From an uncultured Lachnospiraceae bacterium (GTDB taxonomy: Bacteria > Bacillota > Clostridia > Lachnospirales > Lachnospiraceae): 30,613 bases of DNA. Shown here piece after piece: positions 21,265 through 30,270 of the stretch. The position numbers and the translations under genes were made by a program. Position 1 is the stretch's first letter. Each line of letters opens with the position of its first letter. The notes beneath the pieces are model-generated. The model was not told the DNA's origin, ran no database searches, and saw only the letters and a program-made list of their open reading frames with translations. The stretch lies in the NCBI GenBank assembly GCA_910588875.1, contig CAJURT010000040.1:1-30613 (forward strand). Reading direction: 5' to 3'.

Positions 21265-23502
21265 ATGGCAACAGTTAAGGGATATGTGGAAAAAATAAAG
21301 TTCAGGAATGAGGAAAACGGCTACGCCATTTTGGATGTGGGGTGGGAAGGGGAGGACTATGTGCTGGTGGGCACATTCCCTTACATCAGTGAAGGGGATC
21401 TGGTGGAGGCGGAGGGACGGATGGTGGAGCATCCCATCTACGGAGAGCAGATGCAGGTGGAACGCTATGAACTGAAGGCGCCGGAGGATACGGTGTCCAT
21501 GGAACGCTATCTGGGCTCCGGCGCCATCAAGGGGGTGGGGGCAGCGCTGGCGGCAAGGATTGTGCGGCGTTTTAAGGCGGATACCTTTCGGATTGTGGAG
21601 GAGGAGCCGGAACGGCTGGCAGAGGTAAAAGGGATCAGCGAGAAGCTGGCAAGGTCGATTGCGTCACAGATGGAGGAAAAGAAGGAACTGCGCCAGGCGA
21701 TGATTTTTCTCCAGCAATATGGGATATCCATGAACCTGGCTTTGAAGATCTACCAGGAATATGGTCCTATGCTTTATGGGATTATTAAGGAAAACCCTTA
21801 TAAGCTGGCCGATGATATCCAGGGAGTGGGGTTTAAGATTGCAGATGAGATTGCCCAGCGGGTGGGAATCATGATGGATTCGGACTACAGGATACGCAGC
21901 GGAATATTTTATTGCCTGCTGCAGTCCGTGGTAAACGGACATACCTATCTTCCCCAGGAAGAACTGTTAACCAGCGCTTCCGAACTTCTCCATGTGGAGG
22001 AGGGGGTGATGGAAAAGCATCTGATGGATCTGCAGATGGAGAAAAAGATCATGGTGAAGGCAGGGGAAGGAGGGGAACCGGGCCGCCATATCTATGCAGC
22101 GCAGTATTATTATATGGAACTGAATGCCGCCCGTATGCTGCACGATTTGAATCTCAGGGGAGGGGAACCGGAGGCAGCGGTCCGCAGTAAGCTGGAGGGG
22201 ATCTGCAGGGAAGAAGGGATCGAGGCGGACGAGATGCAGATCCAGGCAGTGCTCCAGGCAGTGAACAGCGGCCTTTTGCTCATAACCGGCGGCCCCGGAA
22301 CCGGAAAGACAACAACAATCAATACGATTATCCGGTATTTTGAGCAGGAGGGAATGACAATCCTTTTGGCGGCGCCAACGGGGAGGGCGGCAAAGAGGAT
22401 GACGGAAGCTACCGGATATGAGGCGAAGACGATTCACCGCCTGCTGGAATTAAACGGGGTGCCGGATGAGGATCACGGCACATCAGGGATGCATTTTGAG
22501 CGGGGGGAGGAGAATCCGCTGGATGCGGATGCCATTATCATCGACGAGACCTCAATGGTGGATATTTACCTGATGCATGCACTGCTAAAGGCAATATCGC
22601 CGGGGACAAGGCTGATCCTGGTAGGAGATGTGAACCAGCTGCCCAGTGTAGGTGCAGGAAATGTTCTGCGCGACATGATTGAATCGGAAAGTTTCCCGGT
22701 AGTATGCCTAAACCGGATCTTCCGGCAGGCGGCGGAAAGCGACATTATTGTCAATGCCCACAGGATTAATGGGGGGGAGCAGATCCCTCTTGGCAGGCGC
22801 AGCCGGGATTTCCTTTTTATCCGGGGAGAACAGCCGGATGCCATTATCCGCTCCATGGTTGCCCTGGTGAAGGAGAAACTGCCAGGGTATGTCCATGCAG
22901 ATCCCTTTGATATCCAGATTATGACGCCGATGAGGAAAGGGGCCCTGGGGGTTGAGCGCTTAAACGGTATCCTGCAGGAGCACTTAAACCCCAGGGCGGC
23001 TTCGAAGGCGGAGAAGGAGTCCGGCGGCATAGTTTACCGGGTCGGTGATAAGGTGATGCAGGTGAAGAATAACTATCAGCTGGAATGGCAGATCCGGGGC
23101 AGCCATGGAGGGGTGGCGGATACGGGAACCGGAGTGTTTAACGGGGATATCGGGATTATCCGGGAGATTAATACCTTTTCTGAGGAACTGACAGTAGAGT
23201 TTGATGAGGGGCGGATGGTGGACTATTCGTTCCGGAGCCTGGAAGAACTGGAACTGGCCTATGCGATTACCATACATAAGTCCCAGGGCAGTGAGTACCC
23301 GGCAGTAGTCATTCCTGTCCATTCCGGGCCGCGCATGCTGATGACAAGGAACCTGATCTACACGGCAGTGACCCGGGCCAGGCAGTGTGTGTGCCTGGTG
23401 GGGATCCCGGAGATGTTCCAGATGATGGTGGATAATGAGACAGAACAAAGAAGGTATACGGGGCTGAAGGAAAGGATCCGTGAGATTATGGCGGGTTCCT
23501 GA
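21265..23502 (+). CDS. recD2: ATP-dependent DNA helicase RecD2
   Basis: A 745-residue SF1B 5'-3' helicase, the RecBC-independent RecD2 type, acting in DNA repair and recombination. The N-terminal OB-like region (about 1-75, VKGYVEKIKFRNEENGYAIL) and helix-hairpin-helix segments (AIKGVGAALAARIV, VQGVGFKIADEIA) are characteristic of RecD2. The motor domains show Walker A GGPGTGKTTTI near residue 345, APTGRAAKRM, the DEAD-like IIIDETSMVD near 425, GDVNQLPSVGAGN, and the C-terminal AITIHKSQGSEYPAVVIP and YTAVTRARQ. Length is typical. The ribosome site GGGAGG precedes the ATG closely. comF follows almost immediately. Confidence 0.96.
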   Translation: MATVKGYVEKIKFRNEENGYAILDVGWEGEDYVLVGTFPYISEGDLVEAEGRMVEHPIYGEQMQVERYELKAPEDTVSMERYLGSGAIKGVGAALAARIVRRFKADTFRIVEEEPERLAEVKGISEKLARSIASQMEEKKELRQAMIFLQQYGISMNLALKIYQEYGPMLYGIIKENPYKLADDIQGVGFKIADEIAQRVGIMMDSDYRIRSGIFYCLLQSVVNGHTYLPQEELLTSASELLHVEEGVMEKHLMDLQMEKKIMVKAGEGGEPGRHIYAAQYYYMELNAARMLHDLNLRGGEPEAAVRSKLEGICREEGIEADEMQIQAVLQAVNSGLLLITGGPGTGKTTTINTIIRYFEQEGMTILLAAPTGRAAKRMTEATGYEAKTIHRLLELNGVPDEDHGTSGMHFERGEENPLDADAIIIDETSMVDIYLMHALLKAISPGTRLILVGDVNQLPSVGAGNVLRDMIESESFPVVCLNRIFRQAAESDIIVNAHRINGGEQIPLGRRSRDFLFIRGEQPDAIIRSMVALVKEKLPGYVHADPFDIQIMTPMRKGALGVERLNGILQEHLNPRAASKAEKESGGIVYRVGDKVMQVKNNYQLEWQIRGSHGGVADTGTGVFNGDIGIIREINTFSEELTVEFDEGRMVDYSFRSLEELELAYAITIHKSQGSEYPAVVIPVHSGPRMLMTRNLIYTAVTRARQCVCLVGIPEMFQMMVDNETEQRRYTGLKERIREIMAGS

Positions 23503-23554
23503 ACCAGGAAGGCCAGAGAGGAGGAAAAATACGGGGAAGATAATACAAAAAGAG

Positions 23555-24280
23555 ATGGGGGCAAAGCTTGCAGACCTGCTTTTCCCGCGGAGATGCCCGG
23601 TCTGCGGGAGGATTGTAGAGCCGGTTGGAGAATTGATCTGTCCCTCTTGTGTGAACAAGCTGGCTCCGGTGAGGCAGCCGACCTGCTTAAAATGCGGGAA
23701 GGAGATCCACGGGGAACAGGGGGAATATTGCGGGGATTGTATGAGACGCCGAAGGACATTTCACTCCGGGGCGGCGCTTTTGAATTATAATGAAGCGGCC
23801 AGGCATTCCATGGCAGCGGTCAAATATAAAAACAAACGGGAATACCTGGACTTTTATAGCGCTGCCATGGCATTGCGCTTCCGGAAGCTTGTTGGTTCCT
23901 GGCAGGCAGAGGTGCTGATTCCGGTACCGGTACACCCTTCCCGGCGGAGGCAAAGGGGATACAACCAGGCAGAGGAACTGGCAAAGCGCCTGGGCCGGGA
24001 ATGGAAGCTGCCGGTAGACAGCCGGTTCCTGGTCCGGGACAGGAAGACAGTTCCCCAAAGGGCACTGAACCCGCAGGAGAGGCTGAAAAACTTACAGGAA
24101 GCCTTCCGGATCCATCCCCGGTACCAGCCGGGGGAAAAGGGACGGCTTCCCCATTGTGTAGTCCTCATCGACGATATTTATACTACGGGGAGTACGATAG
24201 AGGCGTGTTCGCGGGTGCTTAAGGCAGCAGGAATCCCAGAGATCCATTTTCTCGCCGTCTGTATTGGGCAGGGCAAATAA
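23555..24280 (+). CDS. ComF-family phosphoribosyltransferase-like protein
   Basis: A ComF-type protein of about 241 residues. A zinc finger opens it (CPVCG, CPSC, CLKCGKE, CGDC) and a phosphoribosyltransferase fold ends it with the PRPP motif VVLIDDIYTTGSTI. HPSRRRQRGYNQAEELA and LVRDRKTVPQRALNPQERLKNL are standard ComF motifs. ComF proteins help DNA uptake during transformation, though most such genes in gut Clostridia have no proven role. The start is uncertain: the ATG at 23555 lacks a ribosome site, a GTG at 23480 overlaps recD2, and a strong GAGAGGAGG (23516-23524) is correctly spaced only for an ACG at 23531. It converges on the next gene with 6 nt between stops. Confidence 0.88.
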   Translation: MGAKLADLLFPRRCPVCGRIVEPVGELICPSCVNKLAPVRQPTCLKCGKEIHGEQGEYCGDCMRRRRTFHSGAALLNYNEAARHSMAAVKYKNKREYLDFYSAAMALRFRKLVGSWQAEVLIPVPVHPSRRRQRGYNQAEELAKRLGREWKLPVDSRFLVRDRKTVPQRALNPQERLKNLQEAFRIHPRYQPGEKGRLPHCVVLIDDIYTTGSTIEACSRVLKAAGIPEIHFLAVCIGQGK

Positions 24281-24286
24281 AGAGGG

Positions 24287-24793
24287 TCAGCCTTCGCAGA
24301 ATACCACAATTTTGTCCGGAGTGGTCTGGGCAGGAATGCTGCGGGTGGCGGCACGGTAGGTTACCAGCATCAGATGGCCGGAAGGAGAGCCGGCGAAGGG
24401 CTGGCCGTTAGGGAGGGTAAATTCCGTCTGGGCCGAAAGGTTCAGGCGGAGGGTGTCATCTGGATTAGCCAATTGGTTGCTGTGGGGAATCCATGTAAAG
24501 ACATCCAGGGCAGCCTGAGTTCCGTTTGGGGCGGGGACAACGGCCAGCAGCCGGTACTGCGGCGGATAGATGAGGGGGACAGGAGCCAGGGAGGAGTAAA
24601 AGCAGATCACATGGTCATTTACTTTTAGGGGCTGGCATCCAAGGACATAGGTAGACCCGCTTATAACGGCCTGGATGAGCCCCTGGCTCTGGGTCTGCAT
24701 AACCAAATTTAAACTACAGCCGTTTTGTGAAGCAGTATTGTTTTGAGATTCTATCCGGAGTATGGTTCCGGATACCGAGATATATTGGGACAT
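24287..24793 (-). CDS. Uncharacterised protein, probably beta-rich
   Basis: A 168-residue protein I cannot assign to a named family. It has no signal peptide or membrane helix. The sequence is poor in charged residues and rich in Gln, Asn, Ser, Thr and Pro, with short beta-type segments (GSTYVLGCQPLKVNDHVICFY, PVPLIYPPQYRLLAVV) and a closing RSIPAQTTPDKIVVFC. The central part could be an OB-like barrel. A CGGAGGT ribosome site precedes the ATG. The upstream minus-strand DNA contains CATATCTTA, which fits the SigK/SigE -10 pattern CATANNNTA but has no matching -35, so a spore role is only a guess. It is divergent from the lipoprotein gene. Confidence 0.75.
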   Translation of the reverse strand: MSQYISVSGTILRIESQNNTASQNGCSLNLVMQTQSQGLIQAVISGSTYVLGCQPLKVNDHVICFYSSLAPVPLIYPPQYRLLAVVPAPNGTQAALDVFTWIPHSNQLANPDDTLRLNLSAQTEFTLPNGQPFAGSPSGHLMLVTYRAATRSIPAQTTPDKIVVFCEG

Positions 24794-24879
24794 AGGGACC
24801 TCCGAGAGGGATATTGGTATAAGATATGAAGAGATGGGAAAAAAGAGCCTGTCAGGAAGCGTTTTTGGAAAGACGGGGA

Positions 24880-24908
24880 TTGACGCGGCAGTAAATGGGG
24901 ATTAAAAT
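24880..24908 (+). promoter_or_regulatory. SigA-type promoter of the lipoprotein gene
   Basis: TTGACG (24880-24885) and TAAAAT (24903-24908) are separated by 17 nt, with the start codon 31 nt further on. Confidence 0.72.
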
Positions 24909-24939
24909 AAGGACAGAACGTTTTGGGAGGAGTTTACAG

Positions 24940-25743
24940 ATGAAAAAATTTTATTTGGGTATGCTGTTTGGGATTATGGTATTAGCAGCCGGATGCGGTT
25001 CACAGAGTGCCGGGGCGGTGGCCAGCGGAGAGGAGACAGAGACCACTGTGGCAGAGAGCCAGACAGAGACGGAAGCGGAGACGGAAAAGGAGACAGAAGC
25101 GTCAGAAAAAGATAACACAGACAAAGGAGAGGCACAAAAGGATGCAGAGGAATCCATCCAGGCGGCGGAGGAATCATTAAAAGCGTTGGAGGAATCATTG
25201 AAGGCAGCAGAAGAGTCCCTGGCAGCAGAAGAGGAGCAGCCGGACAGAATCACAGATTATGGGAAGCTTGTGGGGGTTCCCTCGGATTATCTGCAGAAAC
25301 AGGTTCGTTTTACAGGCAGGATTGTGCGCTTTGCGCCGATTGGCAGCACGGAGGCACAGATTGTGCTGGCTGTCAACGGAAGGGAAAGCAACCGGGTTGT
25401 AGGGGAATATAAAAGAAATATTGTAAATACCGACCTGGCGGTGGGTGACCAGATAACCCTGTCCGGAGAATTCCAGGGGATGGTCCGCTATCGGATGCAG
25501 ACAGGCGGGACAGAGAGCATGCCCACGGTGGACATTGAGGAGATCCGTGATATTGTTAAGGCGCAGCCGGAGACTTTGGCCGCCACATTGCCGGAGACCT
25601 CGGCTCCTGAAGGCATGGAGACAAATGAGGAAACCACGCCGGAGGGCGGTGCAGAACCTGGACAGGAGAGCCAGGGTTCACAGGAGATTGGGGAGGAGAG
25701 TGAAAGCGGGCAGCAGTCCCCGGTGATCTCAGCAGGAGAATAG
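24940..25743 (+). CDS. Lipoprotein with heptad region and OB-fold-like domain
   Basis: A 267-residue predicted lipoprotein. The signal peptide ends in the lipobox LAAGC (Cys about residue 19). A Glu/Thr-rich linker follows, then a repeated AAEESLKALEESLKAAEESL segment with heptad spacing, probably a short coiled coil (about 80-105). Residues about 110-205 (KQVRFTGRIVRF, AQIVLAVNGRES, VGDQITLSGEF) look like a small OB-fold of the tRNA_anti-like kind. The tail is Glu/Gly/Ser-rich. I use the ATG at 24940 behind GGGAGGAG rather than an upstream in-frame start at 24895. It is probably anchored outside the membrane; function unknown. Confidence 0.85.
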   Translation: MKKFYLGMLFGIMVLAAGCGSQSAGAVASGEETETTVAESQTETEAETEKETEASEKDNTDKGEAQKDAEESIQAAEESLKALEESLKAAEESLAAEEEQPDRITDYGKLVGVPSDYLQKQVRFTGRIVRFAPIGSTEAQIVLAVNGRESNRVVGEYKRNIVNTDLAVGDQITLSGEFQGMVRYRMQTGGTESMPTVDIEEIRDIVKAQPETLAATLPETSAPEGMETNEETTPEGGAEPGQESQGSQEIGEESESGQQSPVISAGE

Positions 25744-25751
25744 GGTACAAG

Positions 25752-25795
25752 AAAACCCGCCCTGGCCAGAGAGGGAAACGGCCAGGGCGGGTTTG
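25752..25795. terminator. Bidirectional terminator between the lipoprotein and YhaN-like genes
   Basis: AAACCCGCCCTGGCC (25753-25767) and GGCCAGGGCGGGTTT (25780-25794) form a 15-bp stem with a 12-nt loop. A-rich and T-rich flanks make it usable from both convergent genes. Confidence 0.85.
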
Positions 25796-25806
25796 CCATA
25801 TTCATC

Positions 25807-27690
25807 CTAAATTTCGATCAGATGGAATGGGATTTGGTTTGCTGTCATCATCTGGGCTTCCCTCTGGTGGCAGGTGAAGATAATCATCTGGTTTTCATAG
25901 GCATGGGAGAGCCACTTCAGGGAGGTTCTCAGCCGGTCGTCGTCATACTGGACAAAACTGTCATCGAAAATCAACGGCATCTGGTCATGCCCTTTCTGGA
26001 GCAGGCGTGCCGCAGCCAGGCGCAGGGCAAGATAGACCTGGTCGATGGTTCCGCTGCTTACCTGGGATACGGGCACCAGCTTTGTGGGGGTATTCAGGTA
26101 AAGTTCCAGGTTTTCATCCACACTTATGCTGTCGTAGGTGTTTCCGGTGATTTCACCGATCATGTCGGAAGCGGCCTGGTTCAGATAGAGGCCAAAGGAG
26201 TCCCGGATGGTGGAAGATAATTCCGTCATGGTGTCTAAGGCCAGGTCGATTGCGGCGATCTCCTCCCGGATACGGTCGTTTTCTTCTAACACCTGTTTGA
26301 TTGTCTCGGCCTGGTCCTTGCATTGTGCCAGCCGGTCTAATTTTTTTTCCAATTCCCACTGGGTTTTCTGCTGCCGGGAGATCACATCATCACAGGAGGT
26401 GATATGTTCCTTCAGGGAGGCGATTTCGTTGGCCTGGAGGGCAAGGGAGGCTTCCGAGCGGAGGATGGCCTGTCCAAGCCGGATGTATTCGTCCATCCGC
26501 GCAAGGAATGCATCCATGGCTTCATGGGAAACTGCCGGATCGCCCAGGTGGCGGGAGAATACCTCCTGCAAAAGCTTGCCGGTATAGGCAAGATCCCTCT
26601 GGCCTTGTTTCTTTTTGAGGATCAGCACAATGCCGGTGACCATAAAAAACAGGGTGAAAGCGGCCAGGGCACAGATCAGGAGAATAGCGGGATCGTGGGG
26701 ACTTAGCAGGGAGCCGGGCTCGGCCAGCATTGCCCTCCGGGTATGTTCCTGGACGGCGACAAATGCAGTAAAGGCTCCGGTAAGGACAGCAGCCACCAGG
26801 GACAGGGCAGTGAGCACGGACCGGGATTTCCTCTCACAGGCGGCCTTAGCCGTTTCGTAGGCATCGTATATGGTGCAGGTTTCCTCCCGGTAGTGTATCA
26901 CAGACTCTTCATCCGTGAACTGGGCGCTGGCCAGGGCTTGCTTTGCGGAAGCCATTTTTTGCAGCAGGGACTCCCGCTCTTCCTGTTTTTGGGCAATCTG
27001 GGAGTGGATCTGGGTGCGCATGTCCTGGTAGGATTGAAGCTGGTTCTCGTATTCCGGCGCAGAAATCTCCCTTTCAATCGTGCGGATTTCCCCCTGGAGG
27101 GTAGCATAGCTTTTGGCTGCCTCGGGATCCAGCTGCTGGTCAAATTCCTTGCGGCGGCTCCGCAGGCGGGAGGTGGCACGGGTAATATTCAGGGACATAT
27201 TGCCTGTTGTGTTCATGTTGGCAATATAATTGCGCAGTTCCGCTACCATGCCCCCGTCCGTGGCGCTTTTAAGCTGGCCGATGCTGATGGTGTTGGCATA
27301 GGTGGTTTCACTGAGGCCACATAGCAAATGATCCAGAAAAGCTTTGGTAGGCTCAACCTGCTTTCCCATGGTTTCGTTGATGATTGCCAGGGATTTTTGG
27401 TCTTTTTGGAAATTCCGTTCAATCCGGTAAACCGTACCATCCTGTTCCAGACGCAGCCATCCGCCGTAGGCCGCCTGTCCGCCCCAGGGATCGAAATGAG
27501 AATAGGTATCATTGCGGGAAGCCCGGCCGCGGCCGCGTTCCAATCCGAACAGCATACAACGGACAAAGGTGTGGATGGTAGATTTGCCGGCTTCATTTTT
27601 TCCATATACAATATTCAGGCCGTCCGAAAAGGTAAGGTCACGGTTATGGAACTTACCGAATCCGTCAATGTGTAAATCCAGTAATTTCAT
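25807..27690 (-). CDS. YhaN/SbcC-like AAA ATPase with central membrane helices
   Basis: A 627-residue SMC-like ATPase. Walker A is YGKNEAGKST near residue 35, after IDGFGKFHNRDLTFSDGLNIV. A coiled coil starts about residue 190. Two hydrophobic helices (LTALSLVAAVLTGAFTAFVAV and AILLICALAAFTLFFMVTGIVLIL, about 295-360) interrupt it, and a second coiled coil follows. The ABC-type signature VSSGTIDQVYLALRLA and Walker B MPLIFDDSF close the head. It is much shorter than Bacillus YhaN but has the same plan. The gene starts 14 nt after its nuclease partner, as in other yhaO-yhaN or sbcDC pairs; together they probably process DNA ends at the membrane. Confidence 0.9.
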   Translation of the reverse strand: MKLLDLHIDGFGKFHNRDLTFSDGLNIVYGKNEAGKSTIHTFVRCMLFGLERGRGRASRNDTYSHFDPWGGQAAYGGWLRLEQDGTVYRIERNFQKDQKSLAIINETMGKQVEPTKAFLDHLLCGLSETTYANTISIGQLKSATDGGMVAELRNYIANMNTTGNMSLNITRATSRLRSRRKEFDQQLDPEAAKSYATLQGEIRTIEREISAPEYENQLQSYQDMRTQIHSQIAQKQEERESLLQKMASAKQALASAQFTDEESVIHYREETCTIYDAYETAKAACERKSRSVLTALSLVAAVLTGAFTAFVAVQEHTRRAMLAEPGSLLSPHDPAILLICALAAFTLFFMVTGIVLILKKKQGQRDLAYTGKLLQEVFSRHLGDPAVSHEAMDAFLARMDEYIRLGQAILRSEASLALQANEIASLKEHITSCDDVISRQQKTQWELEKKLDRLAQCKDQAETIKQVLEENDRIREEIAAIDLALDTMTELSSTIRDSFGLYLNQAASDMIGEITGNTYDSISVDENLELYLNTPTKLVPVSQVSSGTIDQVYLALRLAAARLLQKGHDQMPLIFDDSFVQYDDDRLRTSLKWLSHAYENQMIIFTCHQREAQMMTANQIPFHLIEI

Positions 27691-27704
27691 CCTGTCATGC
27701 CTCC

Positions 27705-28775
27705 TTATCTTCTCTCGTCCATAGTGCAGAGCAAGGCGTCAATCCCGTAATAAAGCGCTTTTTTCTCTATGGCGCTCATCTCCTCTTTCTGCAGGGCACG
27801 GATATAAAATCCGATCATATCGCCGGGATGCTCCGCAAACAGGCGGCTGAAGTCATATTGGGGTTCCGATTCATCCAGGATCTCCACTACCTGGAGTTTC
27901 CGTTCCAGCGGGCTTAAGTCAAACCGGATATCGGGATCCCGCATGCCGCGGATGCGGAACCGGTAAATGTGTTCCAGTCCCCGGCGGCTGGCCTCATCCA
28001 GGAGACGGTCCGAGAGTTCCCCGTTGGTGGTTGCAGGGGTCACGTGGATCACAAGAGGGATATATTGTGCCTGGGACAAAGGGATGAATTCTAGGCGGGT
28101 GACCTGGCGGGTAGCAGGGCTGATTTCGCCGAATACCACGCCGTGGCGCCCGGTTTCCGTCTTGTCCAGGGGTTCCGGGGAACCAGGATAAGCATAAGAC
28201 AGATCCGATGACAACTCCGGTTTGTGGATATGCCCCAGTGCGGCATAGGAAAAGCCGGAAGCCAAAAACTTCTTTTTATCAAAGGGAAGATGGGAGGAGT
28301 CCCCGCCATGGGCCAGCAGGATGTGGATCCTCGGGCTGTCAGGGGGAACCACATCCTTTAGCCAGGGCTCTGTAATCTCTGCAGTATGGTAGGAAAAACC
28401 GGTCACATCAACATTCTGTTTTTCAAAGACAACAACGGAAGGGGTTTTTTCTGCCAGCCAGGTTACGTTGGAGCACCAGGAAAAACTATGCAAGGCAGAG
28501 TTCGGGCGTATGCGGTCGTGGTTGCCGGCAATCAGCACCACCCGGACAGCGGGGATCGTGGAGAACAGGTAATTGATCTCCTTGAGATCCCGCAACAAGG
28601 GCTGGCGGTGGAATAAATCTCCGGCAACAAACAGAAAATCTGCCTCCCGGAGCCTGGCCTGGCGGACAATCTCGGTAAAGGTATCTTTGATTGCCTGAGC
28701 CCGGTCACGGCTCCAAGGCTTATCACTGTCGGGGTTCATGCCCCAGTGGATGTCTGCAGTGTGGATAAATTTCAT
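27705..28775 (-). CDS. SbcD/YhaO-like DNA exonuclease (metallophosphoesterase)
   Basis: A 356-residue calcineurin-like nuclease. The metal-binding motifs appear in order: HTADIHWG, FVAGDLFHR, IAGNHDR, LLAHGGD and ALGHIHKPE. This is the Mre11/SbcD pattern, with a capping region at the C-terminus. I start at the ATG at 28775, behind AAAGGAGTCCCC, so that the protein opens with MKFIHTADIHWG; an in-frame ATG at 28793 adds six residues without a ribosome site. It lies between asnS (38 nt upstream) and its ATPase partner (14 nt downstream). Confidence 0.92.
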   Translation of the reverse strand: MKFIHTADIHWGMNPDSDKPWSRDRAQAIKDTFTEIVRQARLREADFLFVAGDLFHRQPLLRDLKEINYLFSTIPAVRVVLIAGNHDRIRPNSALHSFSWCSNVTWLAEKTPSVVVFEKQNVDVTGFSYHTAEITEPWLKDVVPPDSPRIHILLAHGGDSSHLPFDKKKFLASGFSYAALGHIHKPELSSDLSYAYPGSPEPLDKTETGRHGVVFGEISPATRQVTRLEFIPLSQAQYIPLVIHVTPATTNGELSDRLLDEASRRGLEHIYRFRIRGMRDPDIRFDLSPLERKLQVVEILDESEPQYDFSRLFAEHPGDMIGFYIRALQKEEMSAIEKKALYYGIDALLCTMDERR

Positions 28776-28813
28776 GGGGACTCCTTTAAACATGGTGGGA
28801 AGGTGCCGGCGGA

Positions 28814-30205
28814 TTACAATTCGCAGTTGCCGACTGTCCGCGGGAAGGGGATCACGTCACGGATGTTGCCCATGCCGGTCAGGTACATGACACAGCGCTC
28901 AAAGCCTAGGCCAAAGCCGGCATGGCGGGCAGAACCGTATTTGCGCAGATCCAGGTAGAAGCTATAATCTTCCTCCTTAAGGCCAAGTTCTTTCATGCGG
29001 GCCAGCAGCTTGTCATAATCATCCTCACGCTGGCTGCCGCCAATGATCTCGCCGATGCCGGGAACCAAGCAGTCCATGGCAGCCACGGTCTTGTTATCCG
29101 GGTTCATCTTCATATAGAAGGCCTTGATTTCCTTGGGATAGTCGGTGACGAAGACAGGCCGCTTGTATACCTGTTCCGTCAGGTAGCGTTCATGTTCGGT
29201 CTGCAGGTCGCAGCCCCAGGACACCTTGTAGTCAAAGTTATCATTGTTCTGTTCCAAAATTTTAATCGCCTCTGTGTAGGTAACATGGGCGAACTCAGAA
29301 TGAAGCACGCCGTTTAAGCGTTCCAGGAGGCCTTTGTCAATAAAACTGTTGAAAAATGCCATCTCCTCCGGGGCATGCTCCAACACATAGCGGATGATAT
29401 ATTTCAGCATGCCTTCTGCAATCTCCATGTTATCCTGCAGGTCGGCAAAGGCCATCTCCGGCTCAATCATCCAGAACTCGGCGGCATGGCGGGTGGTGTT
29501 GGAATTCTCGGCCCGGAAGGTGGGCCCAAAGGTATAAATATTGCGGAAAGCCATCGCATAGGTCTCGCCGTTAAGCTGCCCGCTGACCGTCAGGTTGGTG
29601 GGTTTGCCGAAGAAATCCCTGGAGAAATCAACGGAACCGTCATCTTTTTGGGGGATGTTGGCTAAATCCATGGTGGTTACCTGGAACATCTCCCCGGCGC
29701 CCTCACAGTCGCTTCCGGTGATCAACGGGGTGTGCACATAGACAAAATCCCGTTCCTGGAAATATTGGTGGATCGCATAGGCGATAAGGGAACGGACCCG
29801 GAATACTGCCTGGAAGGTATTGGTGCGGGGGCGCAAATGGGTGATAGTGCGGAGATATTCCAGGGTATGGCGTTTTTTCTGAAGCGGATAATCAGGGGCA
29901 GAAGCGCCCTCAACGGTCACTTCCGTTGCCTGGATCTCAAAGGGCTGCTTGGCATCCGGGGTGGCTACCAGGACACCCTTCACCAGGATGGCAGCGCCTA
30001 CATTCAGCTTGCTGACCTGGGAAAAATTAGCCAGGGTGTCATGGTAGACAACCTGGAGTGTATCAAAATAGCTGCCGTCGCTGGCAACAATAAACCCAAA
30101 TGCCTTGGAGCCGCGGACACTGCGGACCCAGCCGCCTACGGAAATCTCCTTGTCCAGGTATTCTTCCCGGTTTCGGTATAATTCTCTTATGGTAATTAAA
30201 TCCAT
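28814..30205 (-). CDS. asnS: Asparaginyl-tRNA synthetase
   Basis: A 463-residue class II synthetase that charges tRNA-Asn with asparagine using ATP. The N-terminal anticodon-binding OB domain (about 1-105) contains ISVGGWVRSVRGSKAFGFI. The catalytic core shows GAGEMFQVTT, PTFRAENSNTTRHAAEFWMIEPE (motif 2), GGSQREDDYDKL and the motif 3 GFGLGFERCVMYLTG. The protein ends in FPRTVGNCEL, typical for AsnS. I use the ATG at 30205 behind GAAAGGAG; the longer open frame up to 30316 runs through the promoter. No T-box precedes it. Downstream genes on the same strand start 38 nt later and may share its transcript. Confidence 0.96.
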   Translation of the reverse strand: MDLITIRELYRNREEYLDKEISVGGWVRSVRGSKAFGFIVASDGSYFDTLQVVYHDTLANFSQVSKLNVGAAILVKGVLVATPDAKQPFEIQATEVTVEGASAPDYPLQKKRHTLEYLRTITHLRPRTNTFQAVFRVRSLIAYAIHQYFQERDFVYVHTPLITGSDCEGAGEMFQVTTMDLANIPQKDDGSVDFSRDFFGKPTNLTVSGQLNGETYAMAFRNIYTFGPTFRAENSNTTRHAAEFWMIEPEMAFADLQDNMEIAEGMLKYIIRYVLEHAPEEMAFFNSFIDKGLLERLNGVLHSEFAHVTYTEAIKILEQNNDNFDYKVSWGCDLQTEHERYLTEQVYKRPVFVTDYPKEIKAFYMKMNPDNKTVAAMDCLVPGIGEIIGGSQREDDYDKLLARMKELGLKEEDYSFYLDLRKYGSARHAGFGLGFERCVMYLTGMGNIRDVIPFPRTVGNCEL

Positions 30206-30241
30206 GGTGGTTCTCCTTTCAAACTTTGGTACCATATGGGG

Positions 30242-30270
30242 ATTATACTTTATTTTTTTCAAGGATTCAA
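30242..30270 (-). promoter_or_regulatory. SigA-type promoter of asnS
   Basis: On the minus strand, TTGAAT (30270-30265) and a perfect TATAAT (30247-30242) are separated by 17 nt. The start of transcription would be about 30 nt before the start codon, leaving no room for a T-box. Confidence 0.8.

Noticed and set aside
26743..27324. 193-codon open frame on the plus strand
   Set aside because: Antisense to the YhaN-like ATPase with clear Walker motifs in the other strand; no ribosome site or homology.
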